A stretch of 10,349 bases of DNA from Streptomycetales bacterium (lineage in GTDB: Bacteria; Actinomycetota; Actinomycetes; Prado026): positions 1 through 10,349 of the forward strand of contig JANYIP010000262.1 in assembly GCA_025361995.1 (NCBI GenBank), read 5' to 3'. Positions 1-6,217 of this stretch are shown here, in pieces (position 1 is the stretch's first letter; every line of letters begins with the position of its first letter). A program made the position numbers and the translations under genes. The notes beneath the pieces were generated by a model. That model ran no database searches. It was not told where the DNA came from and saw only the letters and a list, made by a program, of their open reading frames with translations.

Positions 1-43
1 GGCCGGTGCACCGCCGAGGCATGCCCCCACCCCCACCCGCGGG

Positions 44-763
44 TTAGAGGGCGGCGAGGAGCTCGGCGAGGCCTTCGGCGGTTGCCTCCGGGTGGGCCAG
101 GGCGGCGAAATGGCCCAGCTCCCGACGTACGACCGGCCAGCCGCGACCGTCAGCGAGCCGGGCCGGCTGGTCGTACCCGGCCGAGGTACGCAGCACGCCG
201 CACGGCGCGTCCGGCCAGTCCTGCGGCGCAGGCAGCGGCTCGGTGAAGAAGTCCAGCCCGCGCGGACGCAGCGATGCAAGGAGCAGCGCGCGGTCGGCCG
301 CGTCCGGCACCTCGTCCACGAGGTCTTCGTCACTCCAGCTGGGAAACAGCTCGCCCGCCGCGAGCAACGCCCGCAAGGTCGCCCCCAGCTCAGCCGACTC
401 GGCGTCGATCAGGTCCAGCCGCGAAGCCGCACCCCCCGGCCTGGGTAGGCCCGCGTCGCAGAACACGTAGCCCACGACCTGGCGGCGAGCAGCCCGCAGC
501 GCGAAGCCGATCTGCGGGAGCAGCGGGCCGGCGCCGCTGTGCGCCACGAGCACGACCGGGCCGGGGCCGGAGATGGTGAGCGCCTCGTTGACCTGCTGGG
601 CGCCGGCCGCGACGTAGCGGGTGGCGTACGGCGGGCTCGTGTCGGTCGTCACCTCGACGACCAGCACCGGCTGCCCGCTCGCGTCGAGCCTGGCCGGGAG
701 GTCGCCCCAGGCTGCCGCGCCGGTGAGCGGGGAGTGCAGCAGGACAAGGGTGCTCGGGGTCAC
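44..763 (-). CDS. Alpha/beta-fold hydrolase, substrate unknown
   Basis: This is a 239-residue protein starting at GTG (761-763) and ending at TAA (44-46). An N-terminal beta strand (LVLLHSPLTG, residues 6-15) is followed by a nucleophile elbow VAHSGAG with Ser76 as the likely nucleophile. A late LGHF motif supplies the probable catalytic His218, and Asp103 in FCDAG is one candidate for the acid. The length fits a minimal alpha/beta hydrolase with a small lid. There is no signal peptide, so it is probably cytoplasmic. Known families with this layout include esterases, lipases and C-C hydrolases; nothing in the sequence fixes the substrate. It diverges from pyrE across 29 bp, so the two promoters must be packed together, but no functional link to pyrimidine synthesis is evident. 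The fold call is firm and the reaction is unknown. Confidence 0.85.
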   Translation of the reverse strand: MTPSTLVLLHSPLTGAAAWGDLPARLDASGQPVLVVEVTTDTSPPYATRYVAAGAQQVNEALTISGPGPVVLVAHSGAGPLLPQIGFALRAARRQVVGYVFCDAGLPRPGGAASRLDLIDAESAELGATLRALLAAGELFPSWSDEDLVDEVPDAADRALLLASLRPRGLDFFTEPLPAPQDWPDAPCGVLRTSAGYDQPARLADGRGWPVVRRELGHFAALAHPEATAEGLAELLAAL

Positions 764-774
764 CGGCTCAGCCT

Positions 775-784
775 GCCCTACGCT
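775..784. promoter_or_regulatory. Possible overlapping divergent -10 elements between hydrolase and pyrE
   Basis: On the plus strand TACGCT (779-784) fits the TANNNT -10 pattern and lies 8 nt before the pyrE ATG, the spacing expected of a leaderless mRNA. No Shine-Dalgarno sequence is visible before pyrE. On the minus strand the same TA step begins TAGGGC (780-775), a poorer -10 for the hydrolase gene. Neither has a good -35 box. This rests on position and pattern only. Confidence 0.3.
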
Positions 785-792
785 CGGGCACC

Positions 793-1326
793 ATGAGCCC
801 CCGTGAAGAACTCCTGCAGCAGATCAAGGACAAGGCCGTGGTGCACGGGCGGGTGACGCTGTCCTCTGGGCAGGAGGCCGACTACTACGTCGACCTGCGC
901 CGGATCACCCTCGACGCCGAGGCCGCACCGCTGGTCGGACAGGTGATGCTCGACGCCACCGCTGACCTGGAGTACGACGCGGTCGGCGGCCTCACCCTCG
1001 GCGCCGACCCGGTGGCAGCTGCGATGCTGCATGCGGCGGCCGGGCGGGGTCGGCGGTTGGACGCCTTCGTCGTGCGCAAAGAGGGCAAGGCGCACGGGCT
1101 CCAGCGCCGGATCGAGGGGCCGGACGTGAAGGGCCGTCGAGTCCTCGCGGTGGAGGACACCTCGACGACCGGCGGGTCGGTGCTGACAGCGGTCGAGGCG
1201 CTGCGCGAGGCGGGCGCGGAGGTGGTCGGGGTCGCGGTGATCGTCGAGCGCGGGGCGGCCGGTGCCGTTGCGGCGGCCGGGCTCCCGTACCGGACGGCGT
1301 ACTCGACGGCGGACTTGGGACTGTGA
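793..1326 (+). CDS. pyrE: Orotate phosphoribosyltransferase
   Basis: The enzyme converts orotate and PRPP to orotidine 5'-monophosphate, the fifth step of de novo UMP synthesis in the cytoplasm. The 177-residue protein has the PRPP-binding signature VLAVEDTSTTGGS (residues 117-129). It also has the mobile catalytic loop RKEGKAHG (95-102), whose Lys and His residues match those that contact PRPP in the family. The N-terminal VTLSSGQEADYYVDLR (21-36) is the usual orotate-site strand-loop. Length is on the short side but normal for actinobacterial and archaeal-type PyrE. The ATG at 793 is chosen because the protein begins normally there and a -10-like TACGCT sits 8 nt upstream; there is no ribosome site, which suggests leaderless translation. 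The next gene starts 40 nt downstream on the same strand. Confidence 0.96.
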   Translation: MSPREELLQQIKDKAVVHGRVTLSSGQEADYYVDLRRITLDAEAAPLVGQVMLDATADLEYDAVGGLTLGADPVAAAMLHAAAGRGRRLDAFVVRKEGKAHGLQRRIEGPDVKGRRVLAVEDTSTTGGSVLTAVEALREAGAEVVGVAVIVERGAAGAVAAAGLPYRTAYSTADLGL

Positions 1327-1366
1327 CCGCCTGCAGTCCGCGCCCGCTGCTTCCGACGACCTAGGG

Positions 1367-2146
1367 ATGAACGCCTTCCCCGTCCTGTTCGTCCTCGCCC
1401 CGCTCGCGTTCGCGGCGATCGCCGGCTACTCCTTCTGGGCCAACGGCAAGCGCAGCAAGGCCCTGGCGGCGTACGCGGCCTCGAACCGGTGGACCTTTGT
1501 CGCCGAGGACGACTCGCTCACCGCCCGCTGGCACGGGACGCCGTTCGGCGAGGGCGACCGTCGGCGGGCCCGCAACGTCTTGTCGGGCACCTCCCGCGGG
1601 CGGGGGTTCGTCGGCTTCGAGTACCAGTACGACACCGAGACCCGGACCGGGACCGGCGCCATGCTGGGGTCGAACCTGTCGACCAACCGGCAGCGGACCA
1701 CGCACCACTTCTTCGTCACGGCCGTGGCGCTGCCGACCTGGTTGCCCAGTCTGCAGGTGACGCCGGAGAACCTGCTCACCCGGGCCGCGTCCGCGGTCGG
1801 CATCGGCCAGGGCATCCAGCTCGAGAGCGAGGACTTCAACCGGAGGTTCCGGGTGACGGCCCGCGACCCGAAGTTCGCGTCCGACGTCCTCACCCCGCGC
1901 ACGATGCAGGGGCTGCTCGGCGCGACCGGCGGCGGATCGGGCGAGCCGGCGCCGGCCTGGCGGATCGAAGGCACCGACGTGGTCTCCTGGGGGAGCGGGC
2001 ACCTCGAACCTGTGGCGCTGCTGGCCAGACTCGCGATGCTGAATGGCGTGGTCGACGGCATTCCGGACTTCGTCTGGCACGACAATGGCTACGATCCGCA
2101 TCCCGGGGTGCAACCCGCACCCCCCGTCGAAGGCAGCCCGTCGTGA
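1367..2146 (+). CDS. Membrane-anchored conserved protein, DUF3137-like
   Basis: This is a 259-residue protein of unknown function. Residues 4-24 form a hydrophobic N-terminal segment, probably one membrane anchor, followed by basic NGKRSK, which suggests the rest is cytoplasmic. The C-terminal half has FNRRFRVTARDP (157-168) followed by a LTPRTMQGLL stretch (175-184). That resembles DUF3137-type proteins, in which a 'Phe-x-x-x-Phe-x-Val...Asp' strand precedes a helix; the family match is from memory and tentative. The tail is proline-rich. An open frame continues upstream into pyrE (from 1262), but that part overlaps pyrE and reads as low-complexity Arg, so ATG 1367 is preferred; AGGG immediately before it is too close to be an ideal ribosome site. 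Its stop codon overlaps the lemA start, so the two are translationally coupled and likely work together at the membrane. Confidence 0.7.
   Translation: MNAFPVLFVLAPLAFAAIAGYSFWANGKRSKALAAYAASNRWTFVAEDDSLTARWHGTPFGEGDRRRARNVLSGTSRGRGFVGFEYQYDTETRTGTGAMLGSNLSTNRQRTTHHFFVTAVALPTWLPSLQVTPENLLTRAASAVGIGQGIQLESEDFNRRFRVTARDPKFASDVLTPRTMQGLLGATGGGSGEPAPAWRIEGTDVVSWGSGHLEPVALLARLAMLNGVVDGIPDFVWHDNGYDPHPGVQPAPPVEGSPS
2129..2133 (+). promoter_or_regulatory. Ribosome binding site deciding the lemA start
   Basis: GAAGG lies 9 nt before the GTG at 2143 and inside the end of the preceding gene. It supports GTG 2143 as the LemA start and makes the GTGA overlap (2143-2146) a normal coupling junction. Confidence 0.5.
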
Positions 2147-2700
2147 TTGGCTTCTGGATCGTCGTCGCTGTCGTCGTGATCCTGGCGCTGGCCGTGGTCG
2201 CGTCGTACAACCGGTTCGTGCGTCAGCGGAACCTGGTGCAGGAGTCGTGGCGGCAGATCGACGTCGAGCTCACCCGTCGGCACGACCTCGTGCCGAACCT
2301 GGTCGAGACCGTGAAGGGGTACGCCTCGCACGAGCGGCAGACGCTCGAGGCGGTCACTGCGGCACGTGCCGCGGCGGCCACCACAGGGACTGGCCCGACC
2401 GCGCAAGCGGCTCAGGAGAACGTGCTGTCCGGGGCGCTGCGACAGCTCTTCGCGGTGGCCGAGTCGTACCCGGACCTGAAGGCCAGCGCCAACTTCCTCG
2501 ACCTGCAGCGCCAGCTGGCCGAGACCGAGGACCGCATCGCGGCGGGGCGCCGCTTCTACAACGGCAACGTGCGCGGGCTCAACACCCGGGTCGAGGCGTT
2601 CCCGTCGTCGCTGGTGGCCAAGACCTTCGGCTTCGCCAAGGCGGAGTACTTCACGGCGGACGACCCCGAGGTACGGGCCACGCCCAGCGTCAGCTTCTAG
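2143..2700 (+). CDS. LemA family protein
   Basis: This is a 185-residue protein with the full LemA pattern: an N-terminal membrane helix (residues 3-21), then YNRFVRQRNLVQESWRQID (22-40), RRHDLVPNLVETVKGYASHE (45-64), AESYPDLKA (106-114), FLDLQRQLAETEDRI (118-132) and a closing FYNGNVRGLNTRVEAFPSSL (138-157). LemA proteins have one N-terminal membrane segment and a long helical-bundle domain. Their biochemical role is unsettled; they are often encoded beside other membrane proteins of unknown function, which is the case here. The GTG start at 2143 overlaps the preceding TGA by 4 nt (GTGA) and places the membrane helix at the very N terminus as usual for the family. A longer open reading frame upstream is a shadow of the previous gene. 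The TAG stop shares a CTAG palindrome with the convergent DedA gene. Confidence 0.93.
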   Translation: MIGFWIVVAVVVILALAVVASYNRFVRQRNLVQESWRQIDVELTRRHDLVPNLVETVKGYASHERQTLEAVTAARAAAATTGTGPTAQAAQENVLSGALRQLFAVAESYPDLKASANFLDLQRQLAETEDRIAAGRRFYNGNVRGLNTRVEAFPSSLVAKTFGFAKAEYFTADDPEVRATPSVSF

Positions 2701-3320
2701 CTTGCCTGCCGGCGGCGGCGCAGGAGCTCGAGGGTAGCCGTACCCACCGAGAGCAGCACCGCACCGATCAGCAGCACATCGAGGTGGTCCCGCAGGAACG
2801 CCACCTGACCGAGCGAGAAGCCGAGAAGGGTGATCGCCGTACCCCACAGGGCGCCGCCGATCACCGAGAAGATGGCGTAGGAGCGCCAGTCCATCCGGCT
2901 CGCACCGGCCAGCACAGTGATGAACGTACGCACGATGGGGACGAACCTGGCCAGCACGATGGCGGCTCCGCCGAAGCGGGTGAAGAAGGCGTTGGTGCGC
3001 TCGAGGTGCTCGGGCCGGAACAAGAAGGACTCCGGCCGCTTGAAGATGGCCGGCCCGGCCGTGCGCCCGATCACGTACCCGGCGAGGTTGCCGGCGATCG
3101 CTGCCAGCGACACCAGGACGCAGACGAGCACCAGCGACGACGGCAGCACTGTGCTGTTGTTGGCCACGAGCACACCCGCTGCGAACAGCAGCGTGTCCCC
3201 GGGGAGGAAGAACCCGATCAGCAGCCCGCACTCCCCGAAGATGATCGCGAGGAGTCCGAGCAGGCCGAACGAGGTCAGAAGTCCGTTGGGGCTCAGCGTG
3301 AGGCCGACGAGAGAGATCAC
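2697..3320 (-). CDS. DedA family membrane protein
   Basis: This 207-residue integral membrane protein of the DedA/VTT family has several hydrophobic segments and the family's marks. These are Glu30 followed by FLPGD (38-42), the GNLAGYVIGR motif (77-86), ARFVPIVRTF (124-133) with its conserved arginines, AGASRM (138-143) and GALW (156-159). Characterised DedA proteins are tied to membrane lipid handling, including recycling of the undecaprenyl phosphate carrier and phospholipid movement, and to proton-motive-force balance; which applies here is not known. It starts at GTG (3318-3320) with no ribosome site. A TACGAT -10 box lies exactly 7 nt upstream, pointing to a leaderless mRNA. The gene diverges from the RNA methyltransferase gene and converges on lemA, overlapping its stop codon. 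A DedA gene near the aldolase gene is also a feature of mycobacteria, from memory. Confidence 0.95.
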   Translation of the reverse strand: MISLVGLTLSPNGLLTSFGLLGLLAIIFGECGLLIGFFLPGDTLLFAAGVLVANNSTVLPSSLVLVCVLVSLAAIAGNLAGYVIGRTAGPAIFKRPESFLFRPEHLERTNAFFTRFGGAAIVLARFVPIVRTFITVLAGASRMDWRSYAIFSVIGGALWGTAITLLGFSLGQVAFLRDHLDVLLIGAVLLSVGTATLELLRRRRQAS

Positions 3321-3327
3321 CGGTCAG

Positions 3328-3333
3328 ATCGTA
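3328..3333 (-). promoter_or_regulatory. -10 element for the DedA gene (leaderless)
   Basis: On the minus strand TACGAT matches TANNNT and matches the sigma-70-type TATAAT consensus at four positions. It ends 7 nt before the GTG start, placing the transcription start at or next to the start codon. No clear -35 hexamer is seen. Confidence 0.45.
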
Positions 3334-3372
3334 CGTGCCGGTAGGCAAGCGGTCGGCTAAGCCCGCACTGGC

Positions 3373-3378
3373 TAGGGT
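3373..3378 (+). promoter_or_regulatory. -10 element for the TrmH/SpoU gene (leaderless)
   Basis: TAGGGT on the plus strand is a common actinobacterial -10 form. It ends 7 nt before the GTG at 3386, and no Shine-Dalgarno sequence is present, so this box helps fix the start codon. The -35 region would fall near 3350, the same spot as that of the divergent DedA promoter. Confidence 0.45.
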
Positions 3379-3385
3379 GCGGCGT

Positions 3386-4060
3386 GTGAGCGAACCGCCC
3401 GACCGGGTGCAGGACGAGGGGCCGCCCGAGGTGGGCGTCGGCCCGTGGGTCGGCGGGTGGCCGCAGGACGACCGGCTCGACCCCGAGCTGCTGGCCGGCG
3501 GTGACCGGCGCAACGTCGTGGACCGCTACCGGTACTGGCGGCTCGAGGCTGTGGTCGCCGATCTCGACGCGAGCCGGCACCCGTTCCACGTCGCCGTCGA
3601 GAACTGGACGCACGACTTCAACATCGGGTCGGTCGTACGCACCGCGAATGCCTTCAACGCGTCGGCCGTCCACATCGTCGGCGAGCGGCGCTGGAACCGC
3701 CGCGGAGCCATGGTGACCGACCGCTACCAGCACGTCCTGCACCACCCGAGCGTCGACGCGCTGGCAGCCTGGGCCGGCGATCGCGGGCTGCCGGTGCTCG
3801 GGATCGACAACCTGCCCGGATCCGTGGCGCTCGAGACCTACGACCTGCCGCGGGAGTGCCTGCTCGTCTTCGGGCAGGAGGGCCCGGGCCTGTCGAGCCA
3901 GGCCCGGGCGGCGTGCGCGGCGGTGCTGTCCGTAGCCCAGTACGGATCCACCCGCTCGATCAATGCTGGCGCGGCCGCCGCGGTGGCGATGCACGCCTGG
4001 GTACGGCGCCACGGCTTCGGTCAGATCCCAGCGCCGTTTCCTACCCAGCCCCTGCCCTGA
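3386..4060 (+). CDS. TrmH/SpoU family RNA 2'-O-ribose methyltransferase
   Basis: This 224-residue SPOUT-fold protein probably transfers a methyl group from S-adenosylmethionine to a ribose 2'-OH in tRNA or rRNA; the target base cannot be told from sequence. The three knotted-fold motifs are present. Motif 1 is FNIGSVVRTANAF (residues 78-90) with Asn79 and the catalytic-type Arg85. Motif 2 is LVFGQEGPGLS (160-170). Motif 3 is YGSTRSINAGAAAAVAM (186-202), with Ser191 and Asn193 in the expected places. The first 45 residues are acidic and proline-rich and look like a flexible extension. GTG 3386 is preferred to an upstream ATG at 3335 because TAGGGT sits 7 nt before it and the ATG would lie within the divergent promoter region. 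The aldolase gene follows after 47 nt. SpoU-type genes near pyrE and fba recur in actinobacteria. Confidence 0.9.
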   Translation: MSEPPDRVQDEGPPEVGVGPWVGGWPQDDRLDPELLAGGDRRNVVDRYRYWRLEAVVADLDASRHPFHVAVENWTHDFNIGSVVRTANAFNASAVHIVGERRWNRRGAMVTDRYQHVLHHPSVDALAAWAGDRGLPVLGIDNLPGSVALETYDLPRECLLVFGQEGPGLSSQARAACAAVLSVAQYGSTRSINAGAAAAVAMHAWVRRHGFGQIPAPFPTQPLP

Positions 4061-4094
4061 AAGGATGGGTCAGGAATTGCAGTGCCGCCGATCC

Positions 4095-4100
4095 GAGGAG
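4095..4100 (+). promoter_or_regulatory. Strong ribosome binding site of the aldolase gene
   Basis: GAGGAG ends 7 nt before the ATG at 4108. It rules out the longer open frame that begins at 3856 inside the methyltransferase gene, and suggests a highly translated gene. Confidence 0.75.
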
Positions 4101-4107
4101 TGCCGCC

Positions 4108-5139
4108 ATGCCCATCGCATCCCCTGAGGTCTACGCCGAGATGCTCGACCGGGCCAAGGCGGGCCACTTCGCGTACCCGGCCATCAACTGCACTTCCTCA
4201 CAGACCATCGTGGCGGCGATCCGGGGCTTTGCCGAGGCTGGCAGCGACGGGATCGTGCAGGTCTCCTGGGGAGGCGCCGAGTTCGCGTCCGGCCAGCTCG
4301 TGAAGGACATGGTGCTCGGTGCGTCGGCGCTGGCCGAGTTCGCGCACGTGGTCGCCTCGAAGTACGACGTGAACATCGCGCTGCACACCGACCACTGCCC
4401 GGCCAACAAGCTTGACGGGTTCATGCGCCCGCTCGTCGACCTGAGTCTGGAGCGGGTCGCCCGCGGGGAGGCGCCGCTGTTCCAGTCGCACATGTGGGAC
4501 GGCTCCGCGGTCGGGCTGACCGAGAACCTCGACGTGGCCGAGGAGATGCTCGACAAGTGCCACCGGGCGCACATCGTGATGGAGCTCGAGATCGGCGTGG
4601 TCGGCGGCGAGGAGGACGGCGTCGAGGCCAAGCACGACGCCAAGCTCTACTCCACCCCTGAAGACGCGATCGCCACCGCCGAGAGGCTCGGCCTCGGCGA
4701 GCGCGGCCGGTACATGCTCGCCGCCACCTTCGGCAATGTCCACGGCGTCTACAAGCCTGGCAACGTCGTCCTCCGCCCGTCCATCCTGAAAGAGCTGCAA
4801 GAGGCAGTCGCGCTCAAGTACGACCTGCCGGCCGGCTCGCAGCCCTTCGACCTCGTCTTCCACGGCGGCTCGGGTTCCGACCTCTCCGACATCCGCGAGG
4901 CCCTCGACTACGGCGTCGTCAAGATGAACATCGACACCGACACGCAGTACGCCTTCACCCGCCCGATCGCGGACCACATGTTCAGCAACTACGCGGGCGT
5001 GCTCAAGGTGGACGGCGAGGTCGGCAACAAGAAGCTGTACGACCCGCGGGCGTACGGCAAGCCCGCCGAGGCCGGCATGGCCGCCCGGGTCACCGAGGGC
5101 TGCGTCGACCTGCGCTCGACCGGCACCCGCATCACCTAG
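4108..5139 (+). CDS. fbaA: Class II fructose-bisphosphate aldolase
   Basis: The zinc-dependent enzyme reversibly splits fructose 1,6-bisphosphate into glyceraldehyde 3-phosphate and dihydroxyacetone phosphate in glycolysis and gluconeogenesis. The 343-residue length is normal for the class IIA (long) type. Visible marks are HTDHC (93-97) with catalytic Asp95 and zinc ligand His96. MELEIGVVGGEEDGV (158-172) carries the conserved glutamates. NVHGVYKPGNV (210-220) includes His212, and FHGGSGS (251-257) includes His252, the remaining metal ligands by analogy with the E. coli enzyme. NIDTDTQYAF (274-283) forms the phosphate-binding end. The start is fixed by the GAGGAG site. It follows the RNA methyltransferase by 47 nt in the same direction and is followed by a convergent gene, with a palindrome between them. 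Nothing is missing or odd in the enzyme. Confidence 0.97.
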   Translation: MPIASPEVYAEMLDRAKAGHFAYPAINCTSSQTIVAAIRGFAEAGSDGIVQVSWGGAEFASGQLVKDMVLGASALAEFAHVVASKYDVNIALHTDHCPANKLDGFMRPLVDLSLERVARGEAPLFQSHMWDGSAVGLTENLDVAEEMLDKCHRAHIVMELEIGVVGGEEDGVEAKHDAKLYSTPEDAIATAERLGLGERGRYMLAATFGNVHGVYKPGNVVLRPSILKELQEAVALKYDLPAGSQPFDLVFHGGSGSDLSDIREALDYGVVKMNIDTDTQYAFTRPIADHMFSNYAGVLKVDGEVGNKKLYDPRAYGKPAEAGMAARVTEGCVDLRSTGTRIT

Positions 5140-5173
5140 CCCTACCCGCCCTTCTGCGCGCGCCGCGTTTTGG

Positions 5174-5223
5174 CCCCGCCCCGCCCCGCGCCGCCCCGCC
5201 CCGCGCCGCCCCGCCCCGCCCCG
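5174..5223. repeat. CCCCG pentamer tandem array
   Basis: Ten consecutive 5-bp units lie just after the aldolase gene: eight are CCCCG and units 4 and 7 are CGCCG. Units 2-4 and 5-7 form two identical 15-bp blocks (5179-5193 and 5194-5208), so there is a higher-order period. An imperfect unit CCCTG follows. The array is flanked by the same 8-mer, TTTGGCCC, at 5169-5176 and 5229-5236. It encodes nothing convincing on either strand. Replication slippage is the simplest origin, and such a tract is prone to sequencing or assembly error in copy number. Confidence 0.85.
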
Positions 5224-5225
5224 CC

Positions 5226-5290
5226 CTGTTTGGCCCAAAAGGGTGCTGGTTGGCCCGGACCCGGGCCAACCAGGCCCCGTTTCAGCCAGT
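5226..5290 (-). repeat. 65-bp repeat copy A (inverted partner at 6304-6368)
   Basis: Read on the minus strand from 5290 to 5226, this stretch aligns without gaps to 6304-6368 on the plus strand, with 54 of 65 identical positions by hand count. The best-kept parts are an AAACGGGGCCTGGTT block, a GGCCAACCAG block and TTGGGCCAA. The two copies point away from each other on either side of the AbiEi/DUF559 gene, like terminal inverted repeats; the first nine bases of this copy form the end of that gene. No target-site duplication was found next to the outer ends. Confidence 0.8.
5246..5273. terminator. Palindrome between convergent genes, possible terminator
   Basis: A 13-bp perfect inverted repeat (5246-5258 and 5261-5273) with a 2-nt centre lies between the convergent aldolase and AbiEi/DUF559 genes. 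As RNA it would fold to a very stable GC-rich stem of about 12 bp with a 4-nt loop. There is no good U-tract: on the plus strand TTT follows about 6 nt later, and on the minus strand TTTT comes about 6 nt later. It may act as a bidirectional hairpin terminator of the weak-tail sort seen in high-GC bacteria. Because the same core recurs at 6320-6347, it could instead be just a part of the repeat element. Confidence 0.4.
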
Positions 5291-6217
5291 CATGAGGTGG
5301 CGGCGCTGCCGCGCAAACGCAGTTCGCAGGCGTTCGGCCGTCTTCCTCGGCTCCCGAGTGATCTGGGCCCACGTCATGCGGACGACCTCGTAGCCCGCCG
5401 CGCGCAGCTGTTCCTCACGTAGTTTCTCCTGCCACAGCACGTCGTCCCCTCGGTCGTTGCCGGCGAGGTACTTCACCCGCCCGTCGAACTCGCCGACGGT
5501 GCGTTCGTCCTCCCAGAGGAAGTCGACCTCGGCGATGACACGGCCGTCGACGATGATCTGCTGTGCAAGCTCAGGGGTGGGAAGGCCCTGCTCCGCGAAC
5601 GACGTTCTGGCCATCGACTCTCCGGCGGATGCGGCCCGTTCGTCGGCGAATTTGAGGGCACGCGCAATCCGTGGATACGTCGGACGCCCCTGGAAAGCTG
5701 CGGCTGCCTCAAGCAGCTGGGTTCTGGTGACCAACCCAGACCGTAGGGCGGCGTCGGCAGCGACGACCGTCCCCGCAAAGCTCAGGCTCCTGGCCAGATC
5801 GACCACGGTACGAGCGGCTGACGTCGTCGCAAGGCCGCGTGTCACACCGCGGTCCGATGGTGGGACCTCTTCTCGGTGGACCACGCAATCCTTCAGGGAG
5901 GTGGTGTTCGACCGAGCCCCAAGAGTCAACTCGGGAAGGGTGGGGGTTACGAGCAGCGGCAGCCCGAAGAGGACTGCGGCGCAGCGGTGGCTGGCCACCG
6001 GATCGGAACCGCGGCTCGCGACAAGGGCCGCGCTGACATGCACCACGTACTCATCGACATCCCCAGCTGGTCTGTAGATGCCGTGCCGAACGCGAACCCA
6101 TCGGCGCGAGTCGAGGCGAGCCCGCATCTCGTCCCGGGTGTAGCCCAGATGACGGGCCTGCTCAGCAGTGAAGACGCCACCCTGGGTGTTGGTGATGGCT
6201 GCCAGGTCGGGGTGCAT
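5282..6217 (-). CDS. AbiEi-type winged helix fused to DUF559/Vsr-like nuclease domain
   Basis: This is a 311-residue protein. Residues 5-50 (VFTAEQARHLGYTRDEMRAR then HGIYRP) match the N-terminal winged helix of AbiEi antitoxins. Residues 195-295 resemble DUF559, a PD-(D/E)XK/Vsr-like nuclease fold: Glu200, VIAEVDFLW with Asp232, VGEFDGRVKY with Glu243 and Asp245, and the closing strand GYEVVRMTW (275-283). Proteins of this build are frequent in actinobacteria; their function is not established, and DNA binding plus nuclease activity is inference. The start ATG at 6217 is chosen because the domain begins there and upstream sequence is non-coding in character. No AbiEii toxin gene is adjacent. 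About a quarter of the first 117 codons end in A or T, with AGA and CCA present, against under a tenth at the start of purA, so recent transfer is possible. Inverted 65-bp repeats flank it. Confidence 0.85.
   Translation of the reverse strand: MHPDLAAITNTQGGVFTAEQARHLGYTRDEMRARLDSRRWVRVRHGIYRPAGDVDEYVVHVSAALVASRGSDPVASHRCAAVLFGLPLLVTPTLPELTLGARSNTTSLKDCVVHREEVPPSDRGVTRGLATTSAARTVVDLARSLSFAGTVVAADAALRSGLVTRTQLLEAAAAFQGRPTYPRIARALKFADERAASAGESMARTSFAEQGLPTPELAQQIIVDGRVIAEVDFLWEDERTVGEFDGRVKYLAGNDRGDDVLWQEKLREEQLRAAGYEVVRMTWAQITREPRKTAERLRTAFARQRRHLMTG

Noticed and set aside
1..43. A feature in the C-rich bases before the hydrolase stop codon.
   Set aside because: There is no stem, promoter box or reading frame worth reporting; the stretch is too short to judge.
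2089..3513. A 474-codon minus-strand open frame across lemA, dedA and the divergent promoters.
   Set aside because: It overlaps dedA in another frame and runs antisense to lemA, and its sequence shows no family pattern.
3856..4107. An 84-codon upstream extension of the aldolase frame.
   Set aside because: It lies inside the RNA methyltransferase gene, and GAGGAG before 4108 together with the family N terminus fixes the start.
5174..5223. A CRISPR-like array.
   Set aside because: Units are 5 bp and contiguous with no spacers, and there are no cas genes.
5218..5225. Target-site duplication flanking the 65-bp inverted repeats.
   Set aside because: Sequence next to the outer ends (GCCCCGCC on the left, CCCGGTGA on the right) shares only trivial C runs.
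5142..5372. A short minus-strand frame reading through the pentamer array as a Gly-Arg-Gly-Ala repeat protein.
   Set aside because: The repeat protein is a simple outcome of a 5-bp GC repeat, it overlaps the real gene end, and it has no ribosome site.
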